From assembly GCA_003243445.1 (NCBI GenBank), contig QFQQ01000002.1:124001-188000 (forward strand): a DNA stretch of 64,000 nucleotides, given 5' to 3'. Positions 8,033-16,437 of this stretch are shown piece after piece (position 1 is the stretch's first letter; each line of letters opens with the position of its first letter). The notes below the pieces were generated by a model. The model did no database searches, was not told where the DNA came from, and saw nothing but the letters and a program-made list of their open reading frames with translations. Source of the DNA: Citrobacter freundii (GTDB taxonomy: Bacteria; Bacteroidota; Bacteroidia; Chitinophagales; Chitinophagaceae). Position numbers and translations under genes: made by a program.

Positions 8033-10738
8033 ATGAGATACGCCCTCCCTTCCTTTTTTAGCTGCCTGCTTCTTGCTCAAACGATCTTCGCACAGCAGGG
8101 ATCCACTGCTCTTCAATGCGAGCATCTTACAAGGCCAATGGGTGTTGATACCTACCAGCCGCGACTGGCGTGGCAGTCGGCAAACACGCGCCCCGGCGCA
8201 AAACAAACGGCCTACCAGTTATGGCTCTCCACTGATTCAGTAAGCCTGGCAAATGATAAGAACATCTACTGGACTTCCGGAAAGATCGCGTCCGCAAAAA
8301 ACCTTATTATCTACTCAGGTAAAAAACTTGAACCGTTCACCCGGTATTACTGGAAAGTGAAAACATGGGACGGAAATGCTCAATCCACCGGCTCCGCCCC
8401 CATCAGCTGGTTTGAAACCGGTATGATGAGCAGATCTAACTGGCAGGGAAGCTGGATCAGTGATCGCGGCAATATTCAAACACTGCCTGCCCCTTACTTC
8501 AGGAAAAAGATCAGCCTTCCGAAAAAGATCAAACAGGCAAGAGCCTATATAGCCGCGGCCGGTTTATACGAACTGTATATAAATGGAGAAAAGACCGGCG
8601 ATCACCGGCTTGACCCGGTATACACCAGATTTGACAGGCGGAACCTTTACGTGACATACGATATCACGCCGCAATTGCAGAGCGGTGAAAATGCAGTCGG
8701 CATCATCCTTGGTAACGGCTGGTACAATCACCAATCAATTGCCGTCTGGAACTTTGACCGTGCACCCTGGCGTCAACGACCAGCGTTTTGCATGGACATC
8801 CGCGTGACCTATGAAGATGGCAGCACAGAAACGATCTCCACAGATGCCTCCTGGAAAAATCATACCGGTCCGATCATCTTCAACAGCATTTACACCGGCG
8901 AACATTATGACAGCCGCCTGGAAATTCCGCGCTGGAGCAACGCGGACTTTGACGACAGCAAATGGAGTAATTCCAGTCTTCGCGCTGCACCATCAGGAAA
9001 TATCGTCAGCCAGTTAATGGTGCCGATCAAAAATGTTGAACCGGTCAATCCTGTATCAATGAGGCAATTCAATGATACGGATTACCTGTTTGATATCGGA
9101 AGAAATATCGCCGGAGTGGTAAAGATCAAACTGCGGGGTGATAGCGGCACGATCGTCCGCATTATGCATGGCGAAAGATTGTATGGCAAACCTGCTCAAC
9201 CAAAGGATCCATCAAAAATGGGCCACCTGGATCTTTCAAACATAGATGTATACCACCGGCCAAAAGATGATAAGGATCCGTTCCAGACTGATATCGTGAT
9301 CCTCAACGGCCGTGATGAAATCGAATTCATGCCGAAATTCAACTATAAAGGTTTTCAATATATAGAAGTGCTCAGCAGTAAACCGATTCGTTTGCAGCAA
9401 AATGATCTTACTGCTTACTTCATGCATAGTGATGTGAACGCTGCCGGTAAGATCCAATCATCCAATCCTTTACTGGATAAGATCTGGAAAGCAACGAACA
9501 ATTCATATCTCTCCAATCTTTTTGGTTATCCGACCGATTGCCCTCAACGTGAAAAGAATGGCTGGACCGGCGACGGGCATTTCGCGATCGAAAGCGGATT
9601 GTACAATTTTGATGGAATTACGGTTTATGAAAAATGGATGGCCGATCATCGCGACGAGCAACAGCCCAATGGCGTACTTCCCGATATTATTCCAACCGGT
9701 GGCTGGGGTTATGGCGACGCAAATGGTACCGACTGGACAAGTACGATCGCGATCATTCCCTGGAATCTTTACCTCTTCTACGGTGATGCGAAGGCGCTTG
9801 CCGATAATTATGATCATATCAAAGCTTATGTAAATCATATCGACCAGATCAGTCCATCCGGACTGACAACGTTTGGGCGCGGTGACTGGGTACCGGTCCG
9901 CTCTCCTTCTTCGCTTGAATTCACCTCATCCATTTATTTCTTTGTGGATGCAGAGATCCTTGCAAAAGCGGCATTGTTATTCGGCAAAAAAGAAGATCAC
10001 GCACATTATACGGCACTGGCGAAAAAAATAAAGACCGCGCTGAATAATAAATATTTCAATAAAGAAAAACTGATCTATGCAAGCGGCACTCAAACCGAAT
10101 TGAGTATGGCATTGTACTGGAAGATCGCTGCGGAAAGCGACCGGAAAGGCATTGCGGCAAATCTGGCCGACCGCGTGATCAGTGACAGTTTCCATCTTGA
10201 TGTTGGTGTACTCGGCGCAAAAGCGATACTGAATGCACTGAGCGATAACGGACAGGCGGAGATCGCTTACAAGCTTGCCGTTCAGCATACTTATCCATCA
10301 TGGGGCTGGTGGATCGTAAATGGCGCCACCACCCTGTATGAGAACTGGGACATAAATGCACCTCGCGATATTTCACTTAATCATATGATGTTTGGCGAGA
10401 TCGGCGCATGGTTCTATAAGGGGCTTGGAGGAATCAAACCAGATGAATCAGCCCCGGGATTCAGCAACGTGTTACTTCAACCGAATTTTGTAACTGGTCT
10501 AGAAAATTTTGAAGCAACGCATGACAGTCCTTTTGGAAAGATCAGCTCGGGCTGGAAAACGAAAGGAGATCAGATCATTTATGAAATAAGTATTCCGGCA
10601 AATTCTTCTGCCAGTGTAAGACTTCCGGCGGATATCAGTAAAGCTTCGCTTGATGGCAAACCTGTTGATGCTGAAAAAATACAAAACTTAACATCAGGTC
10701 TGCATCGATTTTTGGTTACGAAAAGATCCGGAAAATAA
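8033..10738 (+). CDS. GH78-family alpha-L-rhamnosidase
   Basis: A 901-residue secreted enzyme. ATG at 8033 is chosen over the GTG at 8021 because it directly begins the signal peptide MRYALPSFFSCLLLAQTIFA. Domains follow the GH78 order: an N-terminal fibronectin-like domain (about 30-130), beta-sandwich domains including the sugar-binding region (about 140-310), an (alpha/alpha)6 barrel (about 440-790) and a C-terminal beta domain. The conserved acidic motif DCPQREKNGWTGDGHFA, from about residue 502, holds the general acid and base region. It would release terminal alpha-L-rhamnose from pectin side chains or flavonoid glycosides. Its divergent GH97 partner fits a small glycan-degrading unit without a SusC/D pair. 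Confidence 0.95.
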   Translation: MRYALPSFFSCLLLAQTIFAQQGSTALQCEHLTRPMGVDTYQPRLAWQSANTRPGAKQTAYQLWLSTDSVSLANDKNIYWTSGKIASAKNLIIYSGKKLEPFTRYYWKVKTWDGNAQSTGSAPISWFETGMMSRSNWQGSWISDRGNIQTLPAPYFRKKISLPKKIKQARAYIAAAGLYELYINGEKTGDHRLDPVYTRFDRRNLYVTYDITPQLQSGENAVGIILGNGWYNHQSIAVWNFDRAPWRQRPAFCMDIRVTYEDGSTETISTDASWKNHTGPIIFNSIYTGEHYDSRLEIPRWSNADFDDSKWSNSSLRAAPSGNIVSQLMVPIKNVEPVNPVSMRQFNDTDYLFDIGRNIAGVVKIKLRGDSGTIVRIMHGERLYGKPAQPKDPSKMGHLDLSNIDVYHRPKDDKDPFQTDIVILNGRDEIEFMPKFNYKGFQYIEVLSSKPIRLQQNDLTAYFMHSDVNAAGKIQSSNPLLDKIWKATNNSYLSNLFGYPTDCPQREKNGWTGDGHFAIESGLYNFDGITVYEKWMADHRDEQQPNGVLPDIIPTGGWGYGDANGTDWTSTIAIIPWNLYLFYGDAKALADNYDHIKAYVNHIDQISPSGLTTFGRGDWVPVRSPSSLEFTSSIYFFVDAEILAKAALLFGKKEDHAHYTALAKKIKTALNNKYFNKEKLIYASGTQTELSMALYWKIAAESDRKGIAANLADRVISDSFHLDVGVLGAKAILNALSDNGQAEIAYKLAVQHTYPSWGWWIVNGATTLYENWDINAPRDISLNHMMFGEIGAWFYKGLGGIKPDESAPGFSNVLLQPNFVTGLENFEATHDSPFGKISSGWKTKGDQIIYEISIPANSSASVRLPADISKASLDGKPVDAEKIQNLTSGLHRFLVTKRSGK

Positions 10739-10745
10739 ATAAAAC

Positions 10746-10769
10746 GCCCGGCCTAAGAATAGGCCGGGC
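10746..10769 (+). terminator. Hairpin after the GH78 gene
   Basis: GCCCGGCCTA (10746-10755) pairs perfectly with TAGGCCGGGC (10760-10769) around an AGAA loop, 7 bp after the GH78 stop. No strong T-run follows, so termination may be weak or the hairpin may stabilise the 3' end. Confidence 0.6.
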
Positions 10770-10881
10770 CACCAAAACTAACTGCTTACGAGAAAAAAAA
10801 GATAGAATTATTTTAACGATATATAGCGCTGTTTATCATTCTTAACAATCAATTCATGTACGCGCGGCCGCTTACAGGCAT

Positions 10882-11004
10882 TTAATTTACTACCACCCTC
10901 GGGCTTGCCATTTCCACAGATCTAAAATCATCAACTACCACGCCATTTTTAATTCCCGTGAAGCCCGGATAGTATCCATGTGAGAACGCCGCCTCAGGAT
11001 CAAA
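10882..11004 (-). pseudogene. Possible gene fragment, C-terminal 40 codons
   Basis: On the reverse strand a 40-codon run without a start codon reads FDPEAAFSHGYYPGFTGI and ends EMASPRVVVN before a stop at 10882. A TAG directly precedes it. The composition looks like real protein and not random translation, so this may be the leftover C-terminus of a decayed gene. The family was not recognised. Confidence 0.25.
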
Positions 11005-11064
11005 CTAAAAACCGTCAATACAGTCTTTCCGACCGGGCTGCATCTTTCCCCGAATAAAAGACCA

Positions 11065-11280
11065 TCAATCCTCTGCATCCGGGTCTTCAACATCGGTTTC
11101 TGCAACGCGGCCGACCTGGCCGTCTTCCAGTCTTACTTTAATACCGCGGGAATGAAACGCTGCCGAAGTAAGCAGATCTTTTACGATGCCGTAAGTGAGT
11201 TTACCTGATCGCTGATCTTTTTTTAGAATGATCGCGACCGGCTGACCGGGGTAAATATCTTTTCTGTATTGTCCGTCCAT
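11065..11280 (-). CDS. ywbE: YwbE-family protein
   Basis: A 71-residue protein matching the small YwbE family (DUF2196): it contains IYPGQPVAIILKKDQRSGKL, then LLTSAAFHSRGIKVRLEDG, then GRVAETD near the end. The fold is a short SH3/KOW-like beta barrel; its function is not established. It is full length for the family, appears monocistronic, and the C-terminus is strongly acidic. Confidence 0.88.
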   Translation of the reverse strand: MDGQYRKDIYPGQPVAIILKKDQRSGKLTYGIVKDLLTSAAFHSRGIKVRLEDGQVGRVAETDVEDPDAED

Positions 11281-11438
11281 GGAATGATAGTAAGACGCAA
11301 TTTACGGATCATTGAACAATAAGTTCATTTCACTTCATACAGTATGTACGGCAAACACGGCAATTGCCGGTAATGATGTGCCGCCTGATATGATTTGGGC
11401 CATAAATGATCTTCCTCCGTCATGCGAAAATGCGAAAT

Positions 11439-12224
11439 TCAACGATAGCGTTCAAGCGAAGCCTCGATCACTTCCTTTCCATTTCCGATAAGGTTTTGAA
11501 AGTCGTAGAAGCCATAGACTGTATCATATTGCAGGGCCTTCATCCGTTCACTGATGCGGGTTATTTCTGATAACGGCAAAGGGATCCTGTTTGGATAACT
11601 ATACATCACTGATGCATGTTGCTTACTGGGCGATATATAAAAGCTATCACCGCAAAGCAGCGCTCCTTCCTCCGACAAAAAAGGCACATGCAGCATACAA
11701 CTGCCGGGAAAATGTCCTCCGATATTGATGATTTTCATACCATCCCACAGCATCTTCTTATCTCCGCTCCAGCAGGAAACCCGTTCTCCTTTGTTAAAGA
11801 TCCATTGTTCATCATCCTTATGCAGGTGAATGGGGCAATTGAATACTGCAGCCCACTCATTCATCGTTGTATAATAATGCGGATGAGAAATAGCGATGCA
11901 TTGAACACCACCTTTGGACTTGATGAACTCTATCAGCGGTTCATTAAGCACCGCGATGCAATCCCAAAGAACATTTCCCTGCGGAGAGATCACCAGCAAC
12001 GCACGCTGCCCGATACCAAATACAGGCGCTGATTTTATTTCATAAAGACGGTCATGCAGTTCATTGACGATCACACTGTACTTCTGCAACAGCTCTTCGA
12101 GATTCGTCCAGCTTTGTCCTGATTCAGGCACATACTGCCGGTCATCGAGGCAAATGGGGCACTCGTTCTGCGTCACATTATTGTATTGAGTACCACAAGT
12201 GGTGCAGATCCTGTTTTTATTCAT
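11439..12224 (-). CDS. Metallo-beta-lactamase-fold protein with an N-terminal zinc ribbon
   Basis: A 261-residue cytosolic protein. Residues 7-25 form a zinc ribbon (C7, C10, C22, C25). A metallo-beta-lactamase-like domain follows from about residue 65. Where active members have HxHxDH, this one reads HPHYYT at 114-119, so the Asp and the last His of the metal site are replaced by Tyr and Thr. Later GGHFPGSCMLH and LLCGDSF keep a His and an Asp at expected positions. The altered motif is probably family-wide and not recent decay, because the rest of the protein is intact. It may bind one metal ion or use a different chemistry; the substrate is unknown. Confidence 0.82.
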   Translation of the reverse strand: MNKNRICTTCGTQYNNVTQNECPICLDDRQYVPESGQSWTNLEELLQKYSVIVNELHDRLYEIKSAPVFGIGQRALLVISPQGNVLWDCIAVLNEPLIEFIKSKGGVQCIAISHPHYYTTMNEWAAVFNCPIHLHKDDEQWIFNKGERVSCWSGDKKMLWDGMKIINIGGHFPGSCMLHVPFLSEEGALLCGDSFYISPSKQHASVMYSYPNRIPLPLSEITRISERMKALQYDTVYGFYDFQNLIGNGKEVIEASLERYR

Positions 12225-12463
12225 AGATTACCTTAAGATTTCCACTTTCCCAGCGAGGTTTACAATAAGTTGCGGCCGGCACAGCTCTCGCCTTTGTTTG
12301 AAGCCTGGCTGAATATAAAGATAATCACCTTGTCCTTTTTTAGGCCCTCATTTTCGTTGTTTTTTTGCAGGAGAAACAAACCGAATTCTATACCGGAGAA
12401 TAAAAAGTTTACAAAAATATCCCTATCTGGTTTCTTCTGTTGCCGATGGCATTTCAAGAACAG

Positions 12464-12964
12464 CTATGCCTGCTTCGCACAGAATTTTATACAGGCTGTT
12501 ATGACCAATAAAAGTGAGATTACCGAAAAAAATGTCCGGACGGAATGAAGCCTGTTCCATGGCTTTTCAAAATCATTACGCATCGCGGCCAGATCTGAGG
12601 CGGCGGCATTTATCAGATCAAACCGGTCCAGCATATTGTTGAGCGGAACGTTTCCAAACATCGTTACGCCAAACGATCCGATAACATACACAGCCGCTGC
12701 CGCAAACAATAATACAAAGCACTCCCGCGATTGGCCATACATGACCACCGCTCCCGCAGGAAGCAACAATAAAGCGCCAATAAAGGAAACGAAAAATAAC
12801 GGGTTGAGGATCGCCCGGTTGATCGATTGCATTGCATCGAGATAGCTTTTATCAGCCAATCTGCCAAGCCCCGGATTGACGGAACAGGAATAAGCGTAAA
12901 AAAGCCCCGCAATCAGCGCTGTAGCCGTTGTGGCTATTAGTAAAAGGATCGTTGTCATTCGCAT
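12464..12964 (-). CDS. DUF1772 (anthrone oxygenase-like) membrane protein
   Basis: A 166-residue inner-membrane protein with four predicted hydrophobic segments. It matches DUF1772: a glycine-rich first helix with an aromatic pair (GLFYAYSCSVNPGL), then FGNVPLNNML in the second loop and WNRLHSVRTFFSV before the last helix. Fungal relatives include anthrone oxygenase-like proteins, but bacterial members have no settled role. A second ATG six bases downstream (12958) could also be the start. Confidence 0.85.
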   Translation of the reverse strand: MRMTTILLLIATTATALIAGLFYAYSCSVNPGLGRLADKSYLDAMQSINRAILNPLFFVSFIGALLLLPAGAVVMYGQSRECFVLLFAAAAVYVIGSFGVTMFGNVPLNNMLDRFDLINAAASDLAAMRNDFEKPWNRLHSVRTFFSVISLLLVITACIKFCAKQA

Positions 12965-13203
12965 TTTATTCGTTTTACAAGAGATGATTATTCACTCCGG
13001 CACGAAAATAAAATGCGTGAAGTCATAAAAATTGGACAAATCCGACAAGAACAGCATATGGCCACACAGCGTGCGAGTTCAACCAGCATCTGAAAGCCCG
13101 GGAATTCCCGTCAACGAACTGCCGTTTACAGTGACTTAATTGATACCAGGATAAATAAAAAAGTCATTGTGAAATGGCCAATGAAATTATTTAACAAGAA
13201 AGA

Positions 13204-13704
13204 TCAGAACTTTCTGTCATCGGCAGATGGCCCGTAGATCGAAGGGACCATTATATCATTCAGCCGCATATATACGGTTAATTGTCCCCGGTGGTGCACC
13301 CAGTGATTAATATCTTCGGCAATGCTATCGATCTTTGGTGCGGAGTACAGTAATTGTCCATTATTCTTCAACGAAAAATCGCCGCTTAGTTGCTCGTCTG
13401 TTGCCTGTTCAAGTGTGGCGATCGCTGTTTTCAGATTCTCATCGTAGTGCTCTACCAGCGCGTCGGTCGTACTAAGTTGAAAATGTTTATACGTTGCAAA
13501 ATCGATCACAGAATCCCTGATAGTTGAAGTGATCCATAACGGGATCTCAGCAACCAGTAATGCGAGATATCCGAATTCCATCGATTTCTCATGCGGTTTA
13601 TATTTGTAAAGTGTATCCGGGATCCGTTCAAGACATTTCCGCGAAGCGGTATCTTCCTTTTTCAGTTCGTTGATGAAATGCCGGACGAGTGTCTTTGTTT
13701 CCAT
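13204..13704 (-). CDS. DinB-family protein
   Basis: A 166-residue four-helix-bundle protein. The third metal-ligand region is visible as HWVHHRGQLTVYMRL, the DinB/YfiT signature; the first ligand His is not evident and is replaced in the region around FGYLALLVAEIP. DinB-like proteins include bacillithiol- or mycothiol-dependent transferases, but most Bacteroidota members are uncharacterised. It stands alone, with no co-directional neighbour within 200 bp. Confidence 0.85.
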   Translation of the reverse strand: METKTLVRHFINELKKEDTASRKCLERIPDTLYKYKPHEKSMEFGYLALLVAEIPLWITSTIRDSVIDFATYKHFQLSTTDALVEHYDENLKTAIATLEQATDEQLSGDFSLKNNGQLLYSAPKIDSIAEDINHWVHHRGQLTVYMRLNDIMVPSIYGPSADDRKF

Positions 13705-14412
13705 GATGCAAGGTTTTTGGCTTCCTCCATATTATCAATCAATATGCCAGTACGGTCTGCATTCCTGGTAAATGTCTTATGAGTTAAAAAAATGCCTGAC
13801 ATTCATAAAGCAACAGGTAAATATTTTCCTGACGACAGGCCGATCATTTTTTTAAAACCGGGACAGCAGGCAGCTTTGCCTAAGCTTAATACGATTGCTC
13901 AACCATGCTTTACGCAGGAAAGTCAACTGAACCTCAACAGAAATGTCATCCAGATCCTGAATTACAGGAGATTTATAAGAACGAAAAAGCCCCGTTTAGA
14001 AACGGGGCCTGAATGTCTTCCAGTTTGGTAGTCGGTTTTTCATAGTGCTGGAAGCGGTTTCAAAAGGATTTGGATTGGATTTCAAGGATACGGATTTTCT
14101 CAACTTGCTGCTATATGAAACTACTGTAAAGAATTTTGGTTTTTCGACGGATAAGGATTTTTTGGTTTTAAGGATATTGGATCGATACCTGTTTATAAGA
14201 ACAAAGTAACGACGAAAAAGAGCCGAAGAAAATAGTTCAGCTTATGATTAGGATGTAGTAAGCCAGCTACAATTCAACATAGCTGCATACCCGAAAAATA
14301 GCAGTGCCGCGGAATTATTGTTATACTTGCATTGATTGTGCCACGCATACCCGGAACGGGTTGGTTGATTAACAAAGATCGATACGATCAAAACCGGTCA
14401 ATCATTTATACA
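13705..14412. other. Gene-poor stretch with an orphan terminator
   Basis: About 700 bp between DinB and the Crp/Fnr regulator. A strong hairpin terminator oriented for the reverse strand sits at 13984-14008 with no recognised gene feeding into it. The only plus-strand frame (13792-14031) runs through that terminator and has no protein-like features. Confidence 0.5.
13984..14008 (-). terminator. Orphan intrinsic terminator (reverse strand)
   Basis: On the reverse strand GCCCCGTTT, loop CT, AAACGGGGC is followed by TTTTT. No protein gene lies upstream on that strand within the 400 bp before the divergent regulator. It may end a small RNA starting somewhere between 14010 and 14300. Confidence 0.65.
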
Positions 14413-14976
14413 ATGGAAAAACAGCATCCTTTTAAAACGCACCTCGATAAACACACAACGATCACTGGCAGTGAGTTTGAATTGATACTTTCTTACTTCA
14501 CTGAAAAAAAGATCGGTAAGAATACTGTACTGATCAGATCAGCTGCGCGTGTGCCGGATACTTACTGGGTGAAAACAGGATTGCTTGTTTCATCCTTTAC
14601 TGACGAAGACGGCCGCGATCATATCATTCAATTCGCTACAGAGAATTGCTGGATCACAGACCAGGATGCGTTTTATCATCAGAAGAATGCCATCTTTGAT
14701 ATAATGGCTTATGAGAACTGCGAATTACTTTGCCTGAACTTCCATGACCGTGAAAAACTTTGTGCGGAGATCCCTGCAATGAATCATTTCTTCCGCAGAA
14801 AAGCCAACGATAGCTTTGTAAAGCAACAAAAGCGTTTACTCACCTACCTGACAGCGGATGCAAAAAAGCGATTCGATCTTTTGATGGAAGAATATCCTGG
14901 CATACAACAACGTGTTTCAAAAAAGACGATGGCTGCTTATCTTGGCGTATCAAGAGAAACATTGAGCAGGCTCTGA
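14413..14976 (+). CDS. Crp/Fnr-family transcriptional regulator
   Basis: A 187-residue regulator. ATG at 14413 (MEKQHPFKTHLDKHTTITGS) is chosen over an upstream TTG at 14332 because it gives the usual family length and start. Residues 25-115 form the cyclic-nucleotide-binding-like beta roll, and the C-terminus carries the recognition helix (KTMAAYLGVSRETLSRL). No Cys cluster for an Fe-S centre is visible, so it is not an Fnr-type oxygen sensor; the effector is unknown. A palindrome of Crp type (AGTGA-N6-TCACA) lies directly after it, ahead of the next gene, suggesting that it controls 15044-16289 (inference). Confidence 0.9.
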   Translation: MEKQHPFKTHLDKHTTITGSEFELILSYFTEKKIGKNTVLIRSAARVPDTYWVKTGLLVSSFTDEDGRDHIIQFATENCWITDQDAFYHQKNAIFDIMAYENCELLCLNFHDREKLCAEIPAMNHFFRRKANDSFVKQQKRLLTYLTADAKKRFDLLMEEYPGIQQRVSKKTMAAYLGVSRETLSRL

Positions 14977-14983
14977 TCCAAAT

Positions 14984-14999
14984 AGTGATATACATCACA
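14984..14999 (+). promoter_or_regulatory. Crp-type operator AGTGATATACATCACA
   Basis: The palindrome AGTGA-N6-TCACA matches the classic Crp consensus TGTGA-N6-TCACA with one difference. Its centre (14991.5) is 29.5 bp upstream of the first base of a -7-like element GAGATTTG (15021-15028). That puts it near -41.5 from the expected transcription start, the class II activator position. Confidence 0.6.
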
Positions 15000-15043
15000 T
15001 TCTTTTCAATGGCATGAATAGAGATTTGGAATAAAATCAGTCA

Positions 15044-15505
15044 ATGAAAAAATTATTCCTGCTTCTCCTGGCGGTGGCGGCAGCTTGCCGGCACAAAGAA
15101 GACAAGCCACCGAAAGATCATCTTGAAGAAGCAAAAAAAGCTATCGCAGAAAGTAATGCGATCTATTTTGAAGCATACGTAAAAAATGATTCCTCCCTTT
15201 TTATCGATCGCTATGCAACGGACGCATGTATCCTTGGCCCGGGAGCAGCACAGCTTTGCGGCAAAGAAAACGCGGCCCGGTTTTTCCGGCAGTCCTATGA
15301 TGAATACGGTATGCGGAACGGGAAATTCACCACTACTGCCGTATATGGAGACGGTATCGAATTTGTAACAGAAGAAGGCCTTTGGCAAAGTTTTGATGCG
15401 GGCGGCCGCCTTTTCGACGACGGAAAATTTCTTGTTCTCTGGAAAAAAACACCTGCGGGATGGAAGATGTTCCGCGATTCATTCAGCTCAAATCATCAAC
15501 AATAA
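15044..15505 (+). CDS. NTF2-like (DUF4440/SnoaL-type) lipoprotein
   Basis: A 153-residue exported lipoprotein: MKKLFLLLLAVAAAC gives a short signal peptide with the lipidated Cys at 15. The rest is a cone-shaped NTF2-like domain with an opening helix (EEAKKAIAESNAIYFEAYVKND), YATDACILGPG and a closing KFLVLWKKTPAGWKMFRDSF. Members include ketosteroid isomerase-like enzymes and binding proteins; no activity can be assigned. It is 67 bp after the Crp/Fnr gene and 10 bp before the next gene, so the two downstream genes form a probable regulated unit. Confidence 0.85.
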   Translation: MKKLFLLLLAVAAACRHKEDKPPKDHLEEAKKAIAESNAIYFEAYVKNDSSLFIDRYATDACILGPGAAQLCGKENAARFFRQSYDEYGMRNGKFTTTAVYGDGIEFVTEEGLWQSFDAGGRLFDDGKFLVLWKKTPAGWKMFRDSFSSNHQQ

Positions 15506-15515
15506 AAATAAGATC

Positions 15516-16289
15516 ATGAGTAATAAAATATCACTCTTCAGGCAATTGCATCAGCAGGCAGAACCTTTACTGATAGGCAATGTCTGGAATGCACAAAGCG
15601 CAAAAGTATTTGAAAAAGCCGGCAGCAAGGCGATCGCTACTTCCAGTGCGGCAGTGGCGGAAACGCTTGGTTACACCGATGGTGAAAACATGCGTTTTGA
15701 AGAATATCTTTTTATCATCGAACGCATCATAAAAGCAACAAGTCTTCCGCTTTCTGTAGATCTGGAAACAGGATATGGCGACACACCTGCGGCCATTGCA
15801 GAAAATATCAAACATCTTTCGGAACTGGGTGTGGTTGGCGTAAACATCGAAGACTCCGTGATCACAAACGGCAACCGCAGGATCGTTGATCTTGCAAGCT
15901 TTGCCGCAAAGATCAGTGAAGTGGTGCAGCTCGTAAAAACATCGGGTATAGACATCTTCATTAACCTGAGATCGGACGTTTTCCTGCTCGGACTTCCATC
16001 AGCAAAAGAGGCCGCTATTGACAGGACCAAGCTTTACAATAATACCGGTGTTGACGGTTTATTCTTTCCGTGTATTACCGATATCGATGATATCCGCACA
16101 ATCACGGGTATATCAAAATTACCTGTCAACGTGATGTGCATGCCCAACCTGCCCAATTTTGAGGAGTTGAAAAATGCGGGGGTCAAACGTATCAGCATGG
16201 GGAATTTTGTTAATGGAACATTGTACAGGAAGTTGGAAGAATTGATCAGGGGGATTGAGGGGGAGCAGTCGTTTGCGGGGGTGGTTTGA
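15516..16289 (+). CDS. Isocitrate lyase/PEP mutase-family protein
   Basis: A 257-residue cytosolic TIM-barrel enzyme. The start ATG at 15516 follows the NTF2-like gene by 10 bp; an upstream in-frame start inside that gene is unlikely. Family marks are LLIGNVWNAQSAKVFEKAG, the Mg-binding VDLETGYGDTP and GVNIEDS. The isocitrate lyase signature KKCGH is absent, so this belongs to the broad subgroup with PEP mutase, phosphonopyruvate hydrolase, oxaloacetase and carboxyvinyl-carboxyphosphonate enzymes. These cleave or form C-C or C-P bonds beside a carboxylate. Similar genes are often annotated only to family level; the exact reaction is open. Confidence 0.88.
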   Translation: MSNKISLFRQLHQQAEPLLIGNVWNAQSAKVFEKAGSKAIATSSAAVAETLGYTDGENMRFEEYLFIIERIIKATSLPLSVDLETGYGDTPAAIAENIKHLSELGVVGVNIEDSVITNGNRRIVDLASFAAKISEVVQLVKTSGIDIFINLRSDVFLLGLPSAKEAAIDRTKLYNNTGVDGLFFPCITDIDDIRTITGISKLPVNVMCMPNLPNFEELKNAGVKRISMGNFVNGTLYRKLEELIRGIEGEQSFAGVV

Positions 16290-16294
16290 GGGAG

Positions 16295-16436
16295 GACCGC
16301 CGACGGCCGACCGCCGACCGCGGTATCATCCTTTTAATTGAAAATCATTTAGCGGCTGCGACAGAAATAAAGCTATCTCGAATCATCAAACGAATTTCGC
16401 TTATTTGGAATCGTCGGCGGTCGGCTGTCGGCGGTC
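16295..16436. repeat. Inverted repeat of 7-bp GACCGCC-type units
   Basis: The left arm 16295-16319 is built of heptamers (GACCGCC, GACGGCC, GACCGCC, GACC). The right arm 16412-16436 is its reverse complement, with one internal mismatch and one at the end. The 92-bp spacer is AT-richer. It sits between two convergent genes and reaches the stop region of the right-hand one. Confidence 0.75.
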
Positions 16437-16437
16437 A

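Noticed and set aside
13792..14031. 79-residue plus-strand frame before the Crp/Fnr gene
   Set aside because: It runs through a perfect terminator hairpin, and its sequence shows no protein-like pattern.
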